A stretch of DNA of 62,292 nt from Fidelibacterota bacterium (GCA_021734255.1 JAIPJM010000003.1:125517-187808); one strand, 5' to 3'; positions 7,739 through 16,835 are shown, numbered from the stretch's first letter. The notes: generated by a model from the sequence alone, not told the origin. Made by a program: numbers and translations.

Positions 7739-7769
7739 ATAAAAAGGACTCGAAACGAGCCCTTAAAAT
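7739..7769 (-). terminator. Intrinsic terminator after the 7789-8391 gene
   Basis: On the minus strand AAGGGCTCG and CGAGTCCTT pair as a 9-pair stem (one G-U) with a TTT loop, followed by a T-run, 25 bases after the stop of the minus-strand gene. A separate GC palindrome (CCCCGCA and TGCGGGG arms, about 7707-7725) lies between this and the AmrS stop but has no T-tract on the plus strand. Confidence 0.75.
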
Positions 7770-7788
7770 GTCAACTGTGTGCTAAGCC

Positions 7789-8391
7789 CTAGTTCAGAGT
7801 ACTGACGTCGGTATCCGTATCCTCAATGCTGTGGGCAAAATCAGCATCTCTTTCAGCTGTATACAGGATGCCTTGACGACTACCGAACTGCCGTGCTTCA
7901 TGGTAGTCTAGCATAAAGACATCGCCGCGACCTCTCCAGCGCTTATTCATGGTATCCTCAACTTGCATGGGAACAACCATCCACACTTTATCACCGTACT
8001 GCACATCACCGCCATATCCGTAGCGAGTGATCAATTCTCGACTCAAGGCCAGGACACCAGGGAATATCTCCTTGTTACTGGCTGTGATATTTGGGGTGTC
8101 ATCAGTCTGATTGACCATGGCATTATATGCTGTAAATACCAGGGGATGACCTTCTGTGAACAGATCCAAAGCAGCTGCCATTTCTTCGATGTAGGTTGCC
8201 ATTGAATCTTTCACCTGCGCCTCATTTTCAATAATGGAGGCCATTTCACTCTGGTGCTGTCTGTCCTGAACAATATGGAAACTGAAGGATCCCAATATCA
8301 CCAAGGTAAACGCGAGGAGTTGATTGTATTTAATATAAGTTTTCTCTGTTTTCATTTTTCGTATAATATTATGTAAGTTGGATTTTTCCAT
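7789..8391 (-). CDS. Single-pass membrane protein of unknown function
   Basis: I do not recognise this 200-residue protein. One hydrophobic segment near residues 26-42 (LLAFTLVILGSFSF) would anchor it, leaving a mostly polar soluble domain of about 155 residues with an acidic helical part (ENEAQVKDSMATYIEEMAAAL) and a C-terminal part rich in aromatic and charged residues. The start is uncertain: ATG 8391 or the internal ATG at 8355 (MKTEKTYIKYNQ), since neither has a clear ribosome site. It is divergent from the oxidoreductase at 8509 and ends at its own terminator, so it is probably monocistronic. Confidence 0.65.
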   Translation of the reverse strand: MEKSNLHNIIRKMKTEKTYIKYNQLLAFTLVILGSFSFHIVQDRQHQSEMASIIENEAQVKDSMATYIEEMAAALDLFTEGHPLVFTAYNAMVNQTDDTPNITASNKEIFPGVLALSRELITRYGYGGDVQYGDKVWMVVPMQVEDTMNKRWRGRGDVFMLDYHEARQFGSRQGILYTAERDADFAHSIEDTDTDVSTLN

Positions 8392-8508
8392 GGGGTTAAT
8401 GTATTTTCGGCCGCTATTATAGTCGGCACCCCATCGGTCAACAAGCTTAAAATGAACATTTTTTTACACCTTTTTGAGGGTGATATTTGTCACAAAAGAG
8501 GGAGAGTC

Positions 8509-9525
8509 ATGCGCGCATATGTGATCAACCGATCGGGAGGACCTGAGGTACTGACCATCGACCAGGTCGATGAACCAGACGTACGGTCGGGTACCGTCCG
8601 TGTAAAGGTGCAAAGTATTGGTTTGAATTACGCAGAAATTCAGAGTCGAAAGGGTCTCTACGGTTGGGCGCCCAAACGACCGTATATCCTGGGAATGGAA
8701 GCCTTCGGATATGTTGATGCTGTCGCAGATGATGTGACTAGCCTGGTTAAGGACCAGGCGGTGATCGTCGCAAACCAATACGGTTGTTATGCGGCGAAGG
8801 TGGTTGTCCCAGCAGCGCAAGCCTTACCAGTGATCGACTATTTCACCCCGGCGGAAAATGCTGCATTTGCTGTTCAATACATGACGGCATGGGTGGCTCT
8901 CATGAAAATTTGTCGAATTCAGACGGGAGAGTCTGTGCTTGTCCAGGCGGCAGCAGGTGGCGTAGGAACAGCAGCAGTCCAGATAGCTGTTGGTCAGGGC
9001 TGTCGGGTCTTTGGTACAGCCGGGAGTGATGATAAATTGGAGCTTATCCGATCCCTGGGGGCTGAATTGGCTATCAATTATCGCAGCGCCGACTTTGCTC
9101 AGCTCATCCGCTCCCATCAGAAAGGAGCTGGTGTGGATGCAATTCTAGAAGTGGTAGGCGGTGAGGTGTTCAGAAAGAGTCTGGACCTCCTAGATCCCTA
9201 TGGCCGGCTCGCCGTTGTCGGATTTGCCAGTCTGAACCTGAAAAAACTCAACCCCTGGTCCTGGTGGAAAACCTGGCGGGCGATCCCGCGAGTCAGTATC
9301 AGTTCAATGGCTACTGCTTCTCAGATAGTGGGAGCCAGTCATCTGGGTTATCTCTTGAGAGATGAAGCACGGATGACCGATATCTGGAACAAATTGAAAG
9401 CATTTACAATGGAACATGATATTCGTCCTGTTGTCGGTCATGAATTCGCGTTCGAAGACATGCCAGAAGCACATGCCCTCATGGAATCCAGACAAAGCAC
9501 GGGGAAAATCGTCGTTCATGTATGA
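8509..9525 (+). CDS. Zinc-free MDR oxidoreductase (quinone oxidoreductase / VAT-1-like)
   Basis: Medium-chain dehydrogenase/reductase of about 338 residues, probably NADPH-dependent. It has GLNYAEIQSRKGLYG in the N-terminal GroES-like domain, then the cofactor loop VLVQAAAGGVGTAAVQIA, INYRSADF, VDAILEVVGG and a C-terminal STGKIVVHV. The Cys/His ligands of structural or catalytic zinc are absent, which fits the quinone oxidoreductase/VAT-1 branch. I chose the ATG at 8509 because a GAGGGAGAG ribosome site precedes it; an upstream ATG at 8452 would add an unusual hydrophobic leader. The physiological substrate is not evident from context. Confidence 0.88.
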   Translation: MRAYVINRSGGPEVLTIDQVDEPDVRSGTVRVKVQSIGLNYAEIQSRKGLYGWAPKRPYILGMEAFGYVDAVADDVTSLVKDQAVIVANQYGCYAAKVVVPAAQALPVIDYFTPAENAAFAVQYMTAWVALMKICRIQTGESVLVQAAAGGVGTAAVQIAVGQGCRVFGTAGSDDKLELIRSLGAELAINYRSADFAQLIRSHQKGAGVDAILEVVGGEVFRKSLDLLDPYGRLAVVGFASLNLKKLNPWSWWKTWRAIPRVSISSMATASQIVGASHLGYLLRDEARMTDIWNKLKAFTMEHDIRPVVGHEFAFEDMPEAHALMESRQSTGKIVVHV

Positions 9526-9553
9526 ATCATAATTACACCCCCTATATTGGCAG

Positions 9554-10300
9554 ATGAAATTCACTGAAATAATCTTCGGTATTGAAGACGGCATCACGCG
9601 AGCCTGTATTGGTATCCTGGGCGGTGGCGGAAAAACAGCGCTTATGTACAAACTCGGAGAAGAACTTGCCGGGCTGAGTAATAAAGTCATTCTTACGAGT
9701 CTCACCAAGGCCGGCGTATCTCCTCAACATGAGGTTCATTACTTTAAAGATGTCATCGATAGGATCAGCGAAGAAGATAAATTCAGACCTAACCCCCTAT
9801 ATATAATGGGTGAGGAAGATGCTGGTCAGAAACTGATCGGTGTAGACGCTGAGCAACTGAAACAGCTGAATCGTATCTCAGATTTCACCATTTTTGAATG
9901 TGATGGTGCCAGGAAGCGCCCGATAAAGGCGCACCAACCGCATGACCCAAAACTGCCGGACTATACAACACATGGGGTGATCGTCGTTGGTGCAGATTCC
10001 GTTGGTGCTAGGATTGACGGCAAATTGGTCCACCGGCCAGAGTTATTCCGTGAATTGTGGGATGTAAATGCTAATTATGAGCTCGAGCCAGCCTTTATTG
10101 CCAAAGTGCTTACCAGTCAGTATGGATATATGGACAAGGTACCAAAAGGTGTTAGATTATCCTACCTGGTGAACAAAGCTGACATCTATCCAGAGCAAGC
10201 GGATCAGCTGGCAATAGCCCTCGTTCGGCATACAGATGCACCTGTCTTTCAAGGAAGTATCGAAAAAAAGAAACTCCGACTGAACCAGCGCTATTCCTAA
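9554..10300 (+). CDS. yqeC: YqeC family protein, putative selenium-dependent hydroxylase accessory factor
   Basis: A 248-residue P-loop protein with GILGGGGKTALMYKLGEEL at residues about 19-37, the glycine-rich loop typical of YqeC. Further blocks are VILTSLTKAG, FTIFECDGARKRPIKAHQP and VIVVGADSVGARI. In other bacteria yqeC travels with selenium-dependent molybdenum hydroxylase genes and is thought to act in their cofactor maturation; that is family knowledge, not shown here. No hydroxylase gene lies in the window, but a selenocysteine-containing gene sits 1.2 kb downstream (11510), which agrees with selenium use by this organism. Confidence 0.82.
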   Translation: MKFTEIIFGIEDGITRACIGILGGGGKTALMYKLGEELAGLSNKVILTSLTKAGVSPQHEVHYFKDVIDRISEEDKFRPNPLYIMGEEDAGQKLIGVDAEQLKQLNRISDFTIFECDGARKRPIKAHQPHDPKLPDYTTHGVIVVGADSVGARIDGKLVHRPELFRELWDVNANYELEPAFIAKVLTSQYGYMDKVPKGVRLSYLVNKADIYPEQADQLAIALVRHTDAPVFQGSIEKKKLRLNQRYS

Positions 10301-10313
10301 GCGCAGCACCTCC

Positions 10314-11471
10314 GTGGATATAATTAAAAAAGACCGCATGTTCATCTTTCTGGCTGTGATGTCAATCGCATCCACTGTGGGATTGCAGGTGTGGCGCACA
10401 TTATTCAATAATTACGCCGTGGACGTTGTCGGACTGGGCGGAAATCACATTGGTATTATCCAGTCGGTTCGAGAGATACCAGGCTTTCTTGCCCTCCTTG
10501 TGGTCTATGTGATCCTCATGATCAAAGAGCATCGACTGTCTGCCCTTTCCATTGGGGTACTGGGGCTGGGAGTGGCCCTCACCGGCGTATTCCCCTCCTA
10601 TGTTGGCCTCATCTTTACTACACTGCTCATGAGCTTCGGCTTCCACTATTTCGAGACCACCAACCAATCGCTTACCCTGCAGTACTTTGACAAGACCACC
10701 TCCCCCTGGGTGTTCGGGAAGATGCGCAGCTATGCCTCAGCCTCGGCCATTCTTATTGGTCTGGTTATATATTTTCTGAGTTCATATTTGAGCTATCAGC
10801 TCATGTTCCTGATTTTGGGCTCCATTATTGTTGGTGCCGCCGTATGGGGTGTGTTCCAGAATCCAACCCGGGATGATCTGGTGCCTCAGCACAAAAAGAT
10901 GATCCTGCGTAAGCGGTACGGACTTTATTATTTCCTGACCTTCATGGCTGGTGCCAGGCGGCAGATCTTCGTGGCATTTGCCGTCTTCCTCCTGGTTGAG
11001 AAGTTTCAATTCACCTTGAAGGAGATCACCCTCCTCTTCATGCTGAATAATGCCATCAATTACTTTCTCAGTCCGCTTATTGGCCGGGCTATCATCCGCT
11101 TCGGTGAACGAAAGGTCCTGACTGTGGAATATGGAAGTCTCATCCTTGTCTTTATTGCATATGCCACCGTAGATTCAAAGCTGATCATTGCCTTCCTCTA
11201 TGTCCTGGATCATATTTTCTTCAACTTCTCCATGGCTATCAGAACCTTTTTTCAGAAGATCGGCAAGCCTGAACATATAGCACCCAGCATGGCAGCTGGA
11301 TTCACCATCAATCATATAGCCGCAGTGGTCATTCCTGCCATGGGTGGTTTGGCCTGGATAATCGACTATCGCATTCCGTTCTTCGCTGGGGCGATCATGA
11401 GCCTGATGTCCCTCATTGCTGTCCAATTCATCTCTTTCAATATCAGACGTGCAGAACAGGCATTGCCCTAG
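10314..11471 (+). CDS. MFS-type membrane transporter
   Basis: About 385 residues with some 11-12 hydrophobic segments, arranged as two halves separated by a basic loop near LVPQHKKMILRKRYG, as in the major facilitator superfamily. VGLGGNHIGIIQSVREIPG and GRAIIRFGERKVL resemble MFS loop motifs. The cargo cannot be told. The annotated start is a GTG at 10314 without a clear ribosome site; ATG 10338 (MFIFLAVMS) is an alternative that begins directly at the first membrane segment. It follows yqeC by 13 bases, suggesting cotranscription. Confidence 0.8.
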   Translation: MDIIKKDRMFIFLAVMSIASTVGLQVWRTLFNNYAVDVVGLGGNHIGIIQSVREIPGFLALLVVYVILMIKEHRLSALSIGVLGLGVALTGVFPSYVGLIFTTLLMSFGFHYFETTNQSLTLQYFDKTTSPWVFGKMRSYASASAILIGLVIYFLSSYLSYQLMFLILGSIIVGAAVWGVFQNPTRDDLVPQHKKMILRKRYGLYYFLTFMAGARRQIFVAFAVFLLVEKFQFTLKEITLLFMLNNAINYFLSPLIGRAIIRFGERKVLTVEYGSLILVFIAYATVDSKLIIAFLYVLDHIFFNFSMAIRTFFQKIGKPEHIAPSMAAGFTINHIAAVVIPAMGGLAWIIDYRIPFFAGAIMSLMSLIAVQFISFNIRRAEQALP

Positions 11472-11509
11472 TTCCATTTCATTTTACTTTAGCAGAAAAT
11501 GAGGATATT

Positions 11510-11734
11510 ATGGATATCAAGATCGAATATTGTGTAACTTGAAACTACTTACCGAGAGCAACCAGTTTGGTTGTAAGTATTTTGAGTAAATATGGGAATG
11601 AGGTTGATTCCTTGACCCTTATCCCTTCAGGTGGTGGCGTATACAAGGTTTGGAAGAATGATGACCTGCTCTTTTCCAAGAAAGAGGTCGGCCGCTTTCC
11701 CCACAGTGATGACGAGGTCATCGACAAGTTCTGA
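11510..11734 (+). CDS. SelW-like (Rdx family) selenoprotein with in-frame TGA
   Basis: Read through the TGA at 11540-11542, this frame gives 74 residues beginning MDIKIEYCVTUNYLPRAT, where U is residue 11. It is a clear match to the SelW/SelT/SelH thioredoxin-like family: redox motif C8-x-x-U11 after the first beta strand, then LTLIPSGGGVYKVWKN, LLFSKKEVGRFP and a short C-terminus before a normal TGA stop. GAGGAT gives a ribosome site. Directly after the UGA lies a SECIS-like hairpin (11546-11579). Other genes here use TGA as stop, so this is selenocysteine recoding, not a different code. The role is probably thiol redox. BioY starts 30 bases downstream. Standard gene callers miss this gene. 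Confidence 0.9.
11546..11579 (+). promoter_or_regulatory. Bacterial SECIS-like hairpin
   Basis: Three bases after the in-frame TGA begins a stem of TACTTAC and GTAAGTA (7 pairs). A 7-base bulge on the 5' side (11553-11559) and an upper stem AACCA/TGGTT follow, closed by the three-base loop GTT at 11565-11567. A small apical loop starting with G, 22-24 bases after the UGA, fits the known features of SelB-binding bacterial SECIS elements. The structure was drawn by eye. Confidence 0.75.
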
Positions 11735-11764
11735 TCCCAAGACTACACGTTGGAGAATATAAAT

Positions 11765-12334
11765 ATGGACAATTTTGTCAATAGTAATACAACGACAGTT
11801 GATCTCATCTTCCCTAGTGAGGGCTTGAAACAAAATGCGGTGCTCATCGCATTCGGAGCCCTTATCGTTGCACTCTGTGCCCAGATCGAGATTCCGCTGC
11901 ACCCGGTACCAATTACCGGACAGACGTTTGGCGTTCTGTTTATAGCAGCTCTGCTGGGCGCCAAGCGTGGCGCTACAAGCATTATGGCCTACCTGACCGC
12001 CGGTACTGCCGGTTTACCTGTCTTTGCAGGTGGATCAGCAGGAATCCAGGTTTTTGCTGGACCGACTGCTGGTTATCTCATTGGGTTTGTCTTTGCCGCC
12101 TATCTGGTTGGCTGGCTGAGTGAATTGAACTGGGATCACACCTTCTTACTCGCCGTTGCCTCCATGACCCTGGGAACGCTGGTGATCTTTGGCTTTGGAG
12201 CCATTGGTCTGGTCAGATTTACTGGACCCGAGCAGGTCTTTCAGCTAGGTGTTCTGCCTTTCCTGCCTGGAGCCATTATAAAAATTGGACTGGCAGCCAC
12301 ACTACTACCCCAGGGGCGACGACTTTTCTCCTAG
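11765..12334 (+). CDS. bioY: Biotin transporter BioY
   Basis: BioY is the substrate-binding membrane subunit of the biotin ECF-type transporter. The protein (about 189 residues) has six likely membrane segments. The family signature is VALCAQIEIPLHPVPITGQT followed by FGVLFIAALLGAKRG, LTAGTAGLPVFAGG and GPTAGYLIGF. ATG 11765 is preceded by GGAG at 9 bases; a TTG at 11750 is also in frame but less likely. No ECF ATPase (bioM) or BioN gene is visible, so it may work alone or with a shared energy module. It may be cotranscribed with the selenoprotein gene. Confidence 0.93.
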   Translation: MDNFVNSNTTTVDLIFPSEGLKQNAVLIAFGALIVALCAQIEIPLHPVPITGQTFGVLFIAALLGAKRGATSIMAYLTAGTAGLPVFAGGSAGIQVFAGPTAGYLIGFVFAAYLVGWLSELNWDHTFLLAVASMTLGTLVIFGFGAIGLVRFTGPEQVFQLGVLPFLPGAIIKIGLAATLLPQGRRLFS

Positions 12335-12491
12335 AATCATCTAATAAGTCATACCTGTTTCTAATACGCTAGATCACAGACAAGTTCAAACTCTGGTTTT
12401 AAACTTTGCGCAGCCTCTATGGCTGACTTAGTTTGGACGTTAGATTTACAAACTAAAATCACAGCAATAAACTGTTGTGCTTGGAGAAAAC

Positions 12492-13427
12492 ATGAAGCCA
12501 AACATGAAAAGATTTTTTGCCTTTACCGTCCTGTTAGTCACAGTGTTGAGTGCTGAACAACTGGCAGTGAAGGGGGACGCAGTTCCATTGACAGATAGTG
12601 GTGTGTACTACCTGGCGCCCCAATGGTCTCCAGATGGATCAAAACTAGCCTTTAGTGGTGTTAAATACACGGGTATCTACATTCTGGACTTTCCAGGTGG
12701 AGATGTAACGACACTCACCCGAGAAAGTGGTGCTGGGTACGGTTTTTCATGGTCACCTGACGGCGAAGCCATTGCTGCACGGGTGTCCAGCTATGAGAAG
12801 TATTTTAAGAAGTCCCAGATCATGGTATACAAGCTGGACGGCACCAAACAGGCCTTGACAGACAAACTGGGGCAGTTAACCGGAGTCCCCGCATGGACCT
12901 CCAGCGGCAAGCAAGTTTACATGAAAGCCGGAACCGAATTCAAAGCTTTCCCCCTTGATGGTGAATTGAAGGCACCTGGTGAGAATATTGTCTATCTGAA
13001 CAATTTGGGTATTTATTCACGCAACAGTGACACCGGTGAAGAAAAACTCATTTCTCCCAGCGACATGCGCGTGCTGCACCTGGCCATTTCACCCAACAGG
13101 GATGCATTTGTCTATTCAACAGTCAGTGAAAAATTATGGCTGGCCAATATGGATGGCTCCAATGTTCGGGAGCTCGGCCCTGGAACTGCACCCAGTTGGT
13201 CGCCGGATGGAAAATGGATCGTCGGCATGACAACTCAGGATGATGGTCATGTTTTCACTGGTGCTGAACTGGTAGCCTATCGCAGTGCAGATGGTGCTTT
13301 TAAACAACTCACGAATACACCTGATGTTTTTGAAATGCGTCCTTCCTGGTCACCTGACGGAAAACATATCGCTTTTGGGAACGAAGCCGATGGCCGGATA
13401 TGGTTCATAGAAGTAGAGGAGAAATAG
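12492..13427 (+). CDS. Secreted PD40/TolB-like beta-propeller protein
   Basis: A signal peptide (MKPNMKRFFAFTVLLVTVLS) is followed by about five PD40 repeats, each with the WSPDG signature (PQWSPDGSKLAF, FSWSPDGEAIAA, PSWSPDGKWIV, PSWSPDGKHIAF). Such propellers resemble the C-terminal half of TolB and usually mediate protein contacts in the periplasm or outside. The N-terminal TolB domain is absent. ATG 12492 follows GGAG; the upstream GTG at 12477 is less likely. It sits 3 bases before a peptidoglycan amidase, so a shared role at the envelope is plausible but not shown. Confidence 0.82.
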   Translation: MKPNMKRFFAFTVLLVTVLSAEQLAVKGDAVPLTDSGVYYLAPQWSPDGSKLAFSGVKYTGIYILDFPGGDVTTLTRESGAGYGFSWSPDGEAIAARVSSYEKYFKKSQIMVYKLDGTKQALTDKLGQLTGVPAWTSSGKQVYMKAGTEFKAFPLDGELKAPGENIVYLNNLGIYSRNSDTGEEKLISPSDMRVLHLAISPNRDAFVYSTVSEKLWLANMDGSNVRELGPGTAPSWSPDGKWIVGMTTQDDGHVFTGAELVAYRSADGAFKQLTNTPDVFEMRPSWSPDGKHIAFGNEADGRIWFIEVEEK

Positions 13428-13430
13428 ACC

Positions 13431-15914
13431 ATGAGAACCATGATTCTCTCCCTGCTTATTATCGGAAGTACCTTATCAGCTCAAGACGTAACCGGCCTAT
13501 CGGACTGGAGTCTGTTCGTGGACCCGGGTCATAGCATCAAGCAGAATATGGGTGTGAATGGATACTCCGAAGCTGAGTCAAATCTGAAGATGGCCCTGCA
13601 TGTAAAGGATCTTTTTCAGACACATACAGATATTGGTAATCTCTGGACATCAAGAACCAACAATACTGAAGAAGTTGGGCTATACACTCGGTCAGTTATG
13701 GCGAACAATTTAAATGCGGACTGGTTTCATTCGATCCACAGTAATGCCGCCGGCGCCAGTGCCAACAATGTCCTCCTCCTCTATGGTGAACTCCATCCCG
13801 GTGTGGAGAAAACCCCTAATGGTGGGAAGGCTATCAGCCAGATCATGGCACCCCTTATGGCCGGTGTGATGCGCATTCCCGAGTTCAGAGGTCCCGGACA
13901 GGGAGACCAGGGCGACTGTGTCTTCTATGGCATTCAGAATGGCCCTTATCTGTCAGTAAACCGAAATACCACCATGCCCAGTCAGCTCAGCGAATCAGGG
14001 TTCCATACCAATCCGGGCCAGAACAATCTCCAGATGAACTATGAGTATGCCCGCCTGGTGGCTCACAGCATTTTCTGGACATTCCTGGATCATTTTGAGT
14101 TTACCAGACCCTATCCTGGCATTTTGGCAGGTGTTGTCAGCGACTCAGAGTCAGGGCTGGCGATCAACGGAGCGACGATTCAGGTAAATGGTGAAAGCTA
14201 CACGACTGACACTTATGCTTCGCTTTTTAATAAGTACAGCTCAGACCCTGAAAAACTACGCAATGGATTTTATTACTTTGAAGGGCTGCCTGACCAGGCA
14301 CATGAGGTTGTTGTTTCAGCTCCTGGATATTACAGTGACACCTTGCAGGTCAGTGACATGAACGATGCTTTCATAACCTTCCTTAATGTGGAATTAACTT
14401 CAGATAAACCACCCTATGTGGAAGTCTCATACCCGGCCAATGGCGCCTATGCCTTCCCATCCTGGAATCCGCTAAAATTCCGTTTTAATCGGCCAATGAA
14501 CACGACAACGGTAGAGAATGCATTCAGCCTCGATTCTGTACACACAGGAACATTTGAGTGGAATACAGCCCAGACGATCATGACCTTCATCTCAGACGAC
14601 ACGTTAGGCTTTGAGCGTCTTTACACTGTCACTATCGCTGGGACGGCAACCGATTCTTATGATCATCCCATTGATGGCAACGGTGATGGTACCGGCGGGG
14701 ACGATTGGTTCATCCAGTTTACCACTGGACAGGCAGATATGGATCCGCCCGAGATCGTATTGACCTACCCTGAGAACTACCAGCAAGAGATTGGACAGAA
14801 GCCCGTCCTGACGGTGCTCTATAATGAACATCTATTGCCTGAGAGTTTCAGTACTGAAAAGTTTGTGGTCGCTAGACTAGCTAATGGCCAGGAAGTTTCA
14901 GCTGTGGCTGAAATGGAGTATGTGGGCCAACAAACGGTAGTGAGCGTCTTTCCCCTGGAAGAGCTGATCGCTGATGAATCCTACCAATTGCGTCTTTATC
15001 CTGGCCTCAAAGATCTGCATGATCATGAGATCACTTATACGCGCTACATTAACTTTAAAACTGCGCTTATCCGGCATAGTACCACAAGCATCGATGATTT
15101 TAATGGTAGCTTCACCTCCTATTGGTGGCAAGCCCTGGGAAGTGGTAGCACCAGCGGCATTATCGGCGATGGGACCCACATGTCCGTCGATACTGCGCAC
15201 AGCATTCTCAACGTGGCCTCCACTACCTCCATGCAGATCGATTACCAGTGGGATCCAGATGTTTCGGCCTGGTTGATCAGACATCATCTGGATGGTGGTC
15301 CTGCCACCCAGGTCAAGTTTGATGAGAGTTACAAGCTGGAAGCTTTCGTTTACGGCGATGCCAGCGGAAACACCTTTCGCTTTGCTGTCCGCGAGTCAGA
15401 TGGCAGTATTGAGGTCAGTCCATGGTATACTGTAGACTGGTTAGGCTGGCGATTGGTCTCCTGGGATATGGCCAATGATGGCACAGGGTCCTGGATCGGT
15501 GATGGGACGTTCGCTACTCCCATGTACGTTGAAAGTTTGCAGTTTTCCCATGAAACAGACGCTGGGTTAAGCGGTACCCTCTATATTGATGATCTCCGCC
15601 TGGCGACCATCAATACTACGTCAACTGATTTTGATCAGGAGCAACTGCCATCACGTTTTGCCATTCTGCCCAATTATCCCAACCCCTTTAATCCCGTAAC
15701 GACGATTCCTTTCCAGCTACCTGAAGCAGCTGATGTACGCCTCAGCGTATACAATATGAAAGGTGCATTAGTAGAGACGGTCTTTCAGGGTAAACTGGAT
15801 GCCGGTCAACATGTGACCCGCTGGGATGCTTCATCTCAATCAACCGGTATTTATCTTCTGGTCATGGAAACTGGTCAGAACACGACCAGCCGAAAGATCA
15901 CCGTCCTCAAGTAA
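13431..15914 (+). CDS. Secreted N-acetylmuramoyl-L-alanine amidase with Ig-like domains and sorting tail
   Basis: 827 residues with a signal peptide (MRTMILSLLIIGSTLSAQ). Residues about 25-225 form an Amidase_3 domain: VDPGHSIKQN and YSEAESNLKMA supply the His/Glu zinc ligands, HSIHSNAAGAS the second His and QLSESGFHTNPGQN the catalytic Glu. Then come a carboxypeptidase-regulatory-like segment (LAGVVSDSESGLAINGATIQ), two SbsA-like Ig domains and a jelly-roll-like region. The C-terminal tail begins ILPNYPNPFNPVTTIPFQLP, typical of type IX-style sorting signals. It probably cleaves stem peptides from peptidoglycan at the cell surface. It is adjacent to a lytic transglycosylase (15930). Confidence 0.87.
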   Translation: MRTMILSLLIIGSTLSAQDVTGLSDWSLFVDPGHSIKQNMGVNGYSEAESNLKMALHVKDLFQTHTDIGNLWTSRTNNTEEVGLYTRSVMANNLNADWFHSIHSNAAGASANNVLLLYGELHPGVEKTPNGGKAISQIMAPLMAGVMRIPEFRGPGQGDQGDCVFYGIQNGPYLSVNRNTTMPSQLSESGFHTNPGQNNLQMNYEYARLVAHSIFWTFLDHFEFTRPYPGILAGVVSDSESGLAINGATIQVNGESYTTDTYASLFNKYSSDPEKLRNGFYYFEGLPDQAHEVVVSAPGYYSDTLQVSDMNDAFITFLNVELTSDKPPYVEVSYPANGAYAFPSWNPLKFRFNRPMNTTTVENAFSLDSVHTGTFEWNTAQTIMTFISDDTLGFERLYTVTIAGTATDSYDHPIDGNGDGTGGDDWFIQFTTGQADMDPPEIVLTYPENYQQEIGQKPVLTVLYNEHLLPESFSTEKFVVARLANGQEVSAVAEMEYVGQQTVVSVFPLEELIADESYQLRLYPGLKDLHDHEITYTRYINFKTALIRHSTTSIDDFNGSFTSYWWQALGSGSTSGIIGDGTHMSVDTAHSILNVASTTSMQIDYQWDPDVSAWLIRHHLDGGPATQVKFDESYKLEAFVYGDASGNTFRFAVRESDGSIEVSPWYTVDWLGWRLVSWDMANDGTGSWIGDGTFATPMYVESLQFSHETDAGLSGTLYIDDLRLATINTTSTDFDQEQLPSRFAILPNYPNPFNPVTTIPFQLPEAADVRLSVYNMKGALVETVFQGKLDAGQHVTRWDASSQSTGIYLLVMETGQNTTSRKITVLK

Positions 15915-15929
15915 AGCACGCTTTAGGAA

Positions 15930-16823
15930 ATGATCACAACAGTGCGTCCTTTAAGGTTTTTATTTCTCCTTCTCCTTATCCACCCTCTATTAGGGGCGGA
16001 TAAGGGGAGGGATATTTCCTCTGCTCCGACACAGTGGTCGGATCAGGTGGAGTTGGACCTGGTTAATCGCATCTCTAGTAATGATGATGCCCGTAATGTT
16101 TACACAAGGGTAGTGAAACGCCTGCGTAGAAGTGGTGTCCCGGTCAGCTATGCCTGGGAGGTTTTTTCAGATCCAGAGATCAGGGTTGATGAAACCATTG
16201 TCAAACGTTTTTCCAAGCCAGCTGAGCGACTGGATTACTCGGATTATCGCCGGATCTTCGTTAATAATGACAGAATCAATGAAGGCATTCTATTCTATTA
16301 TCGACATCAGGAGCTGTTGAACGAGGTTGCAGACAGATATGGTGTCGACCCCTTTCTCATTCTCAGTTTTGTTGGTGTAGAAACCCGCTATGGTCGACAT
16401 TCATCCAGTTATCCAGTCTTTAATTCACTTCACACCATCATCCACACCATGCCCCGTAGAGCCAAGTGGGTAGAAGATGAGATGGTCGCCTGGTTCATGA
16501 TCTGCCGTGTGGACGGTTTGAATCCGCTGGGTGTCATGGGTTCTTACGCCGGCGCCTTTGGATATGGACAGTTCATGCCGACCAGCTTCAAACACTATGC
16601 AGTGGATGTGGACGGGGATGGCGTGCGAGAACCTTATGAGTGGGCAGACGTTTTCGGCAGTATTGCCAATTACCTTCTGAAGAGAGGCCGCTATAATACG
16701 GCGAGTATGGATTTTACTGAAAATTCAAGGAATTGGCGGGCTGTTTACAAGTACAACCCCTCAAAGAATTACGTGAAAGCCGTTCTCGAATTGCGGTCTG
16801 AACTTCGTCAGGCGATCAACTAG
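15930..16823 (+). CDS. Lytic murein transglycosylase, MltB-like
   Basis: MltB-type enzymes cut the glycan strand of peptidoglycan, leaving anhydromuramic ends. The 297-residue protein has a signal peptide (LRFLFLLLLIHPLLGADK) and an SLT_2 domain with ILSFVGVETRYGRHS, whose Glu is the catalytic acid, GSYAGAFGYGQFMPTSF and VDVDGDGVREPYEWADVFGS. No Cys lipobox is present, unlike E. coli MltB, so it may be soluble in the periplasm. It follows the amidase gene by 15 bases; the two hydrolases attack different bonds of the same polymer. Confidence 0.9.
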   Translation: MITTVRPLRFLFLLLLIHPLLGADKGRDISSAPTQWSDQVELDLVNRISSNDDARNVYTRVVKRLRRSGVPVSYAWEVFSDPEIRVDETIVKRFSKPAERLDYSDYRRIFVNNDRINEGILFYYRHQELLNEVADRYGVDPFLILSFVGVETRYGRHSSSYPVFNSLHTIIHTMPRRAKWVEDEMVAWFMICRVDGLNPLGVMGSYAGAFGYGQFMPTSFKHYAVDVDGDGVREPYEWADVFGSIANYLLKRGRYNTASMDFTENSRNWRAVYKYNPSKNYVKAVLELRSELRQAIN

Positions 16824-16835
16824 ATCTGACCCAGC

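Noticed and set aside
11540..11542. TGA read as Trp (alternative genetic code) or as a nonsense mutation
   Set aside because: Other genes (for example Memo at 6024-6026 and aroF-region genes) end at TGA, and the C-x-x-U context plus hairpin fit selenocysteine.
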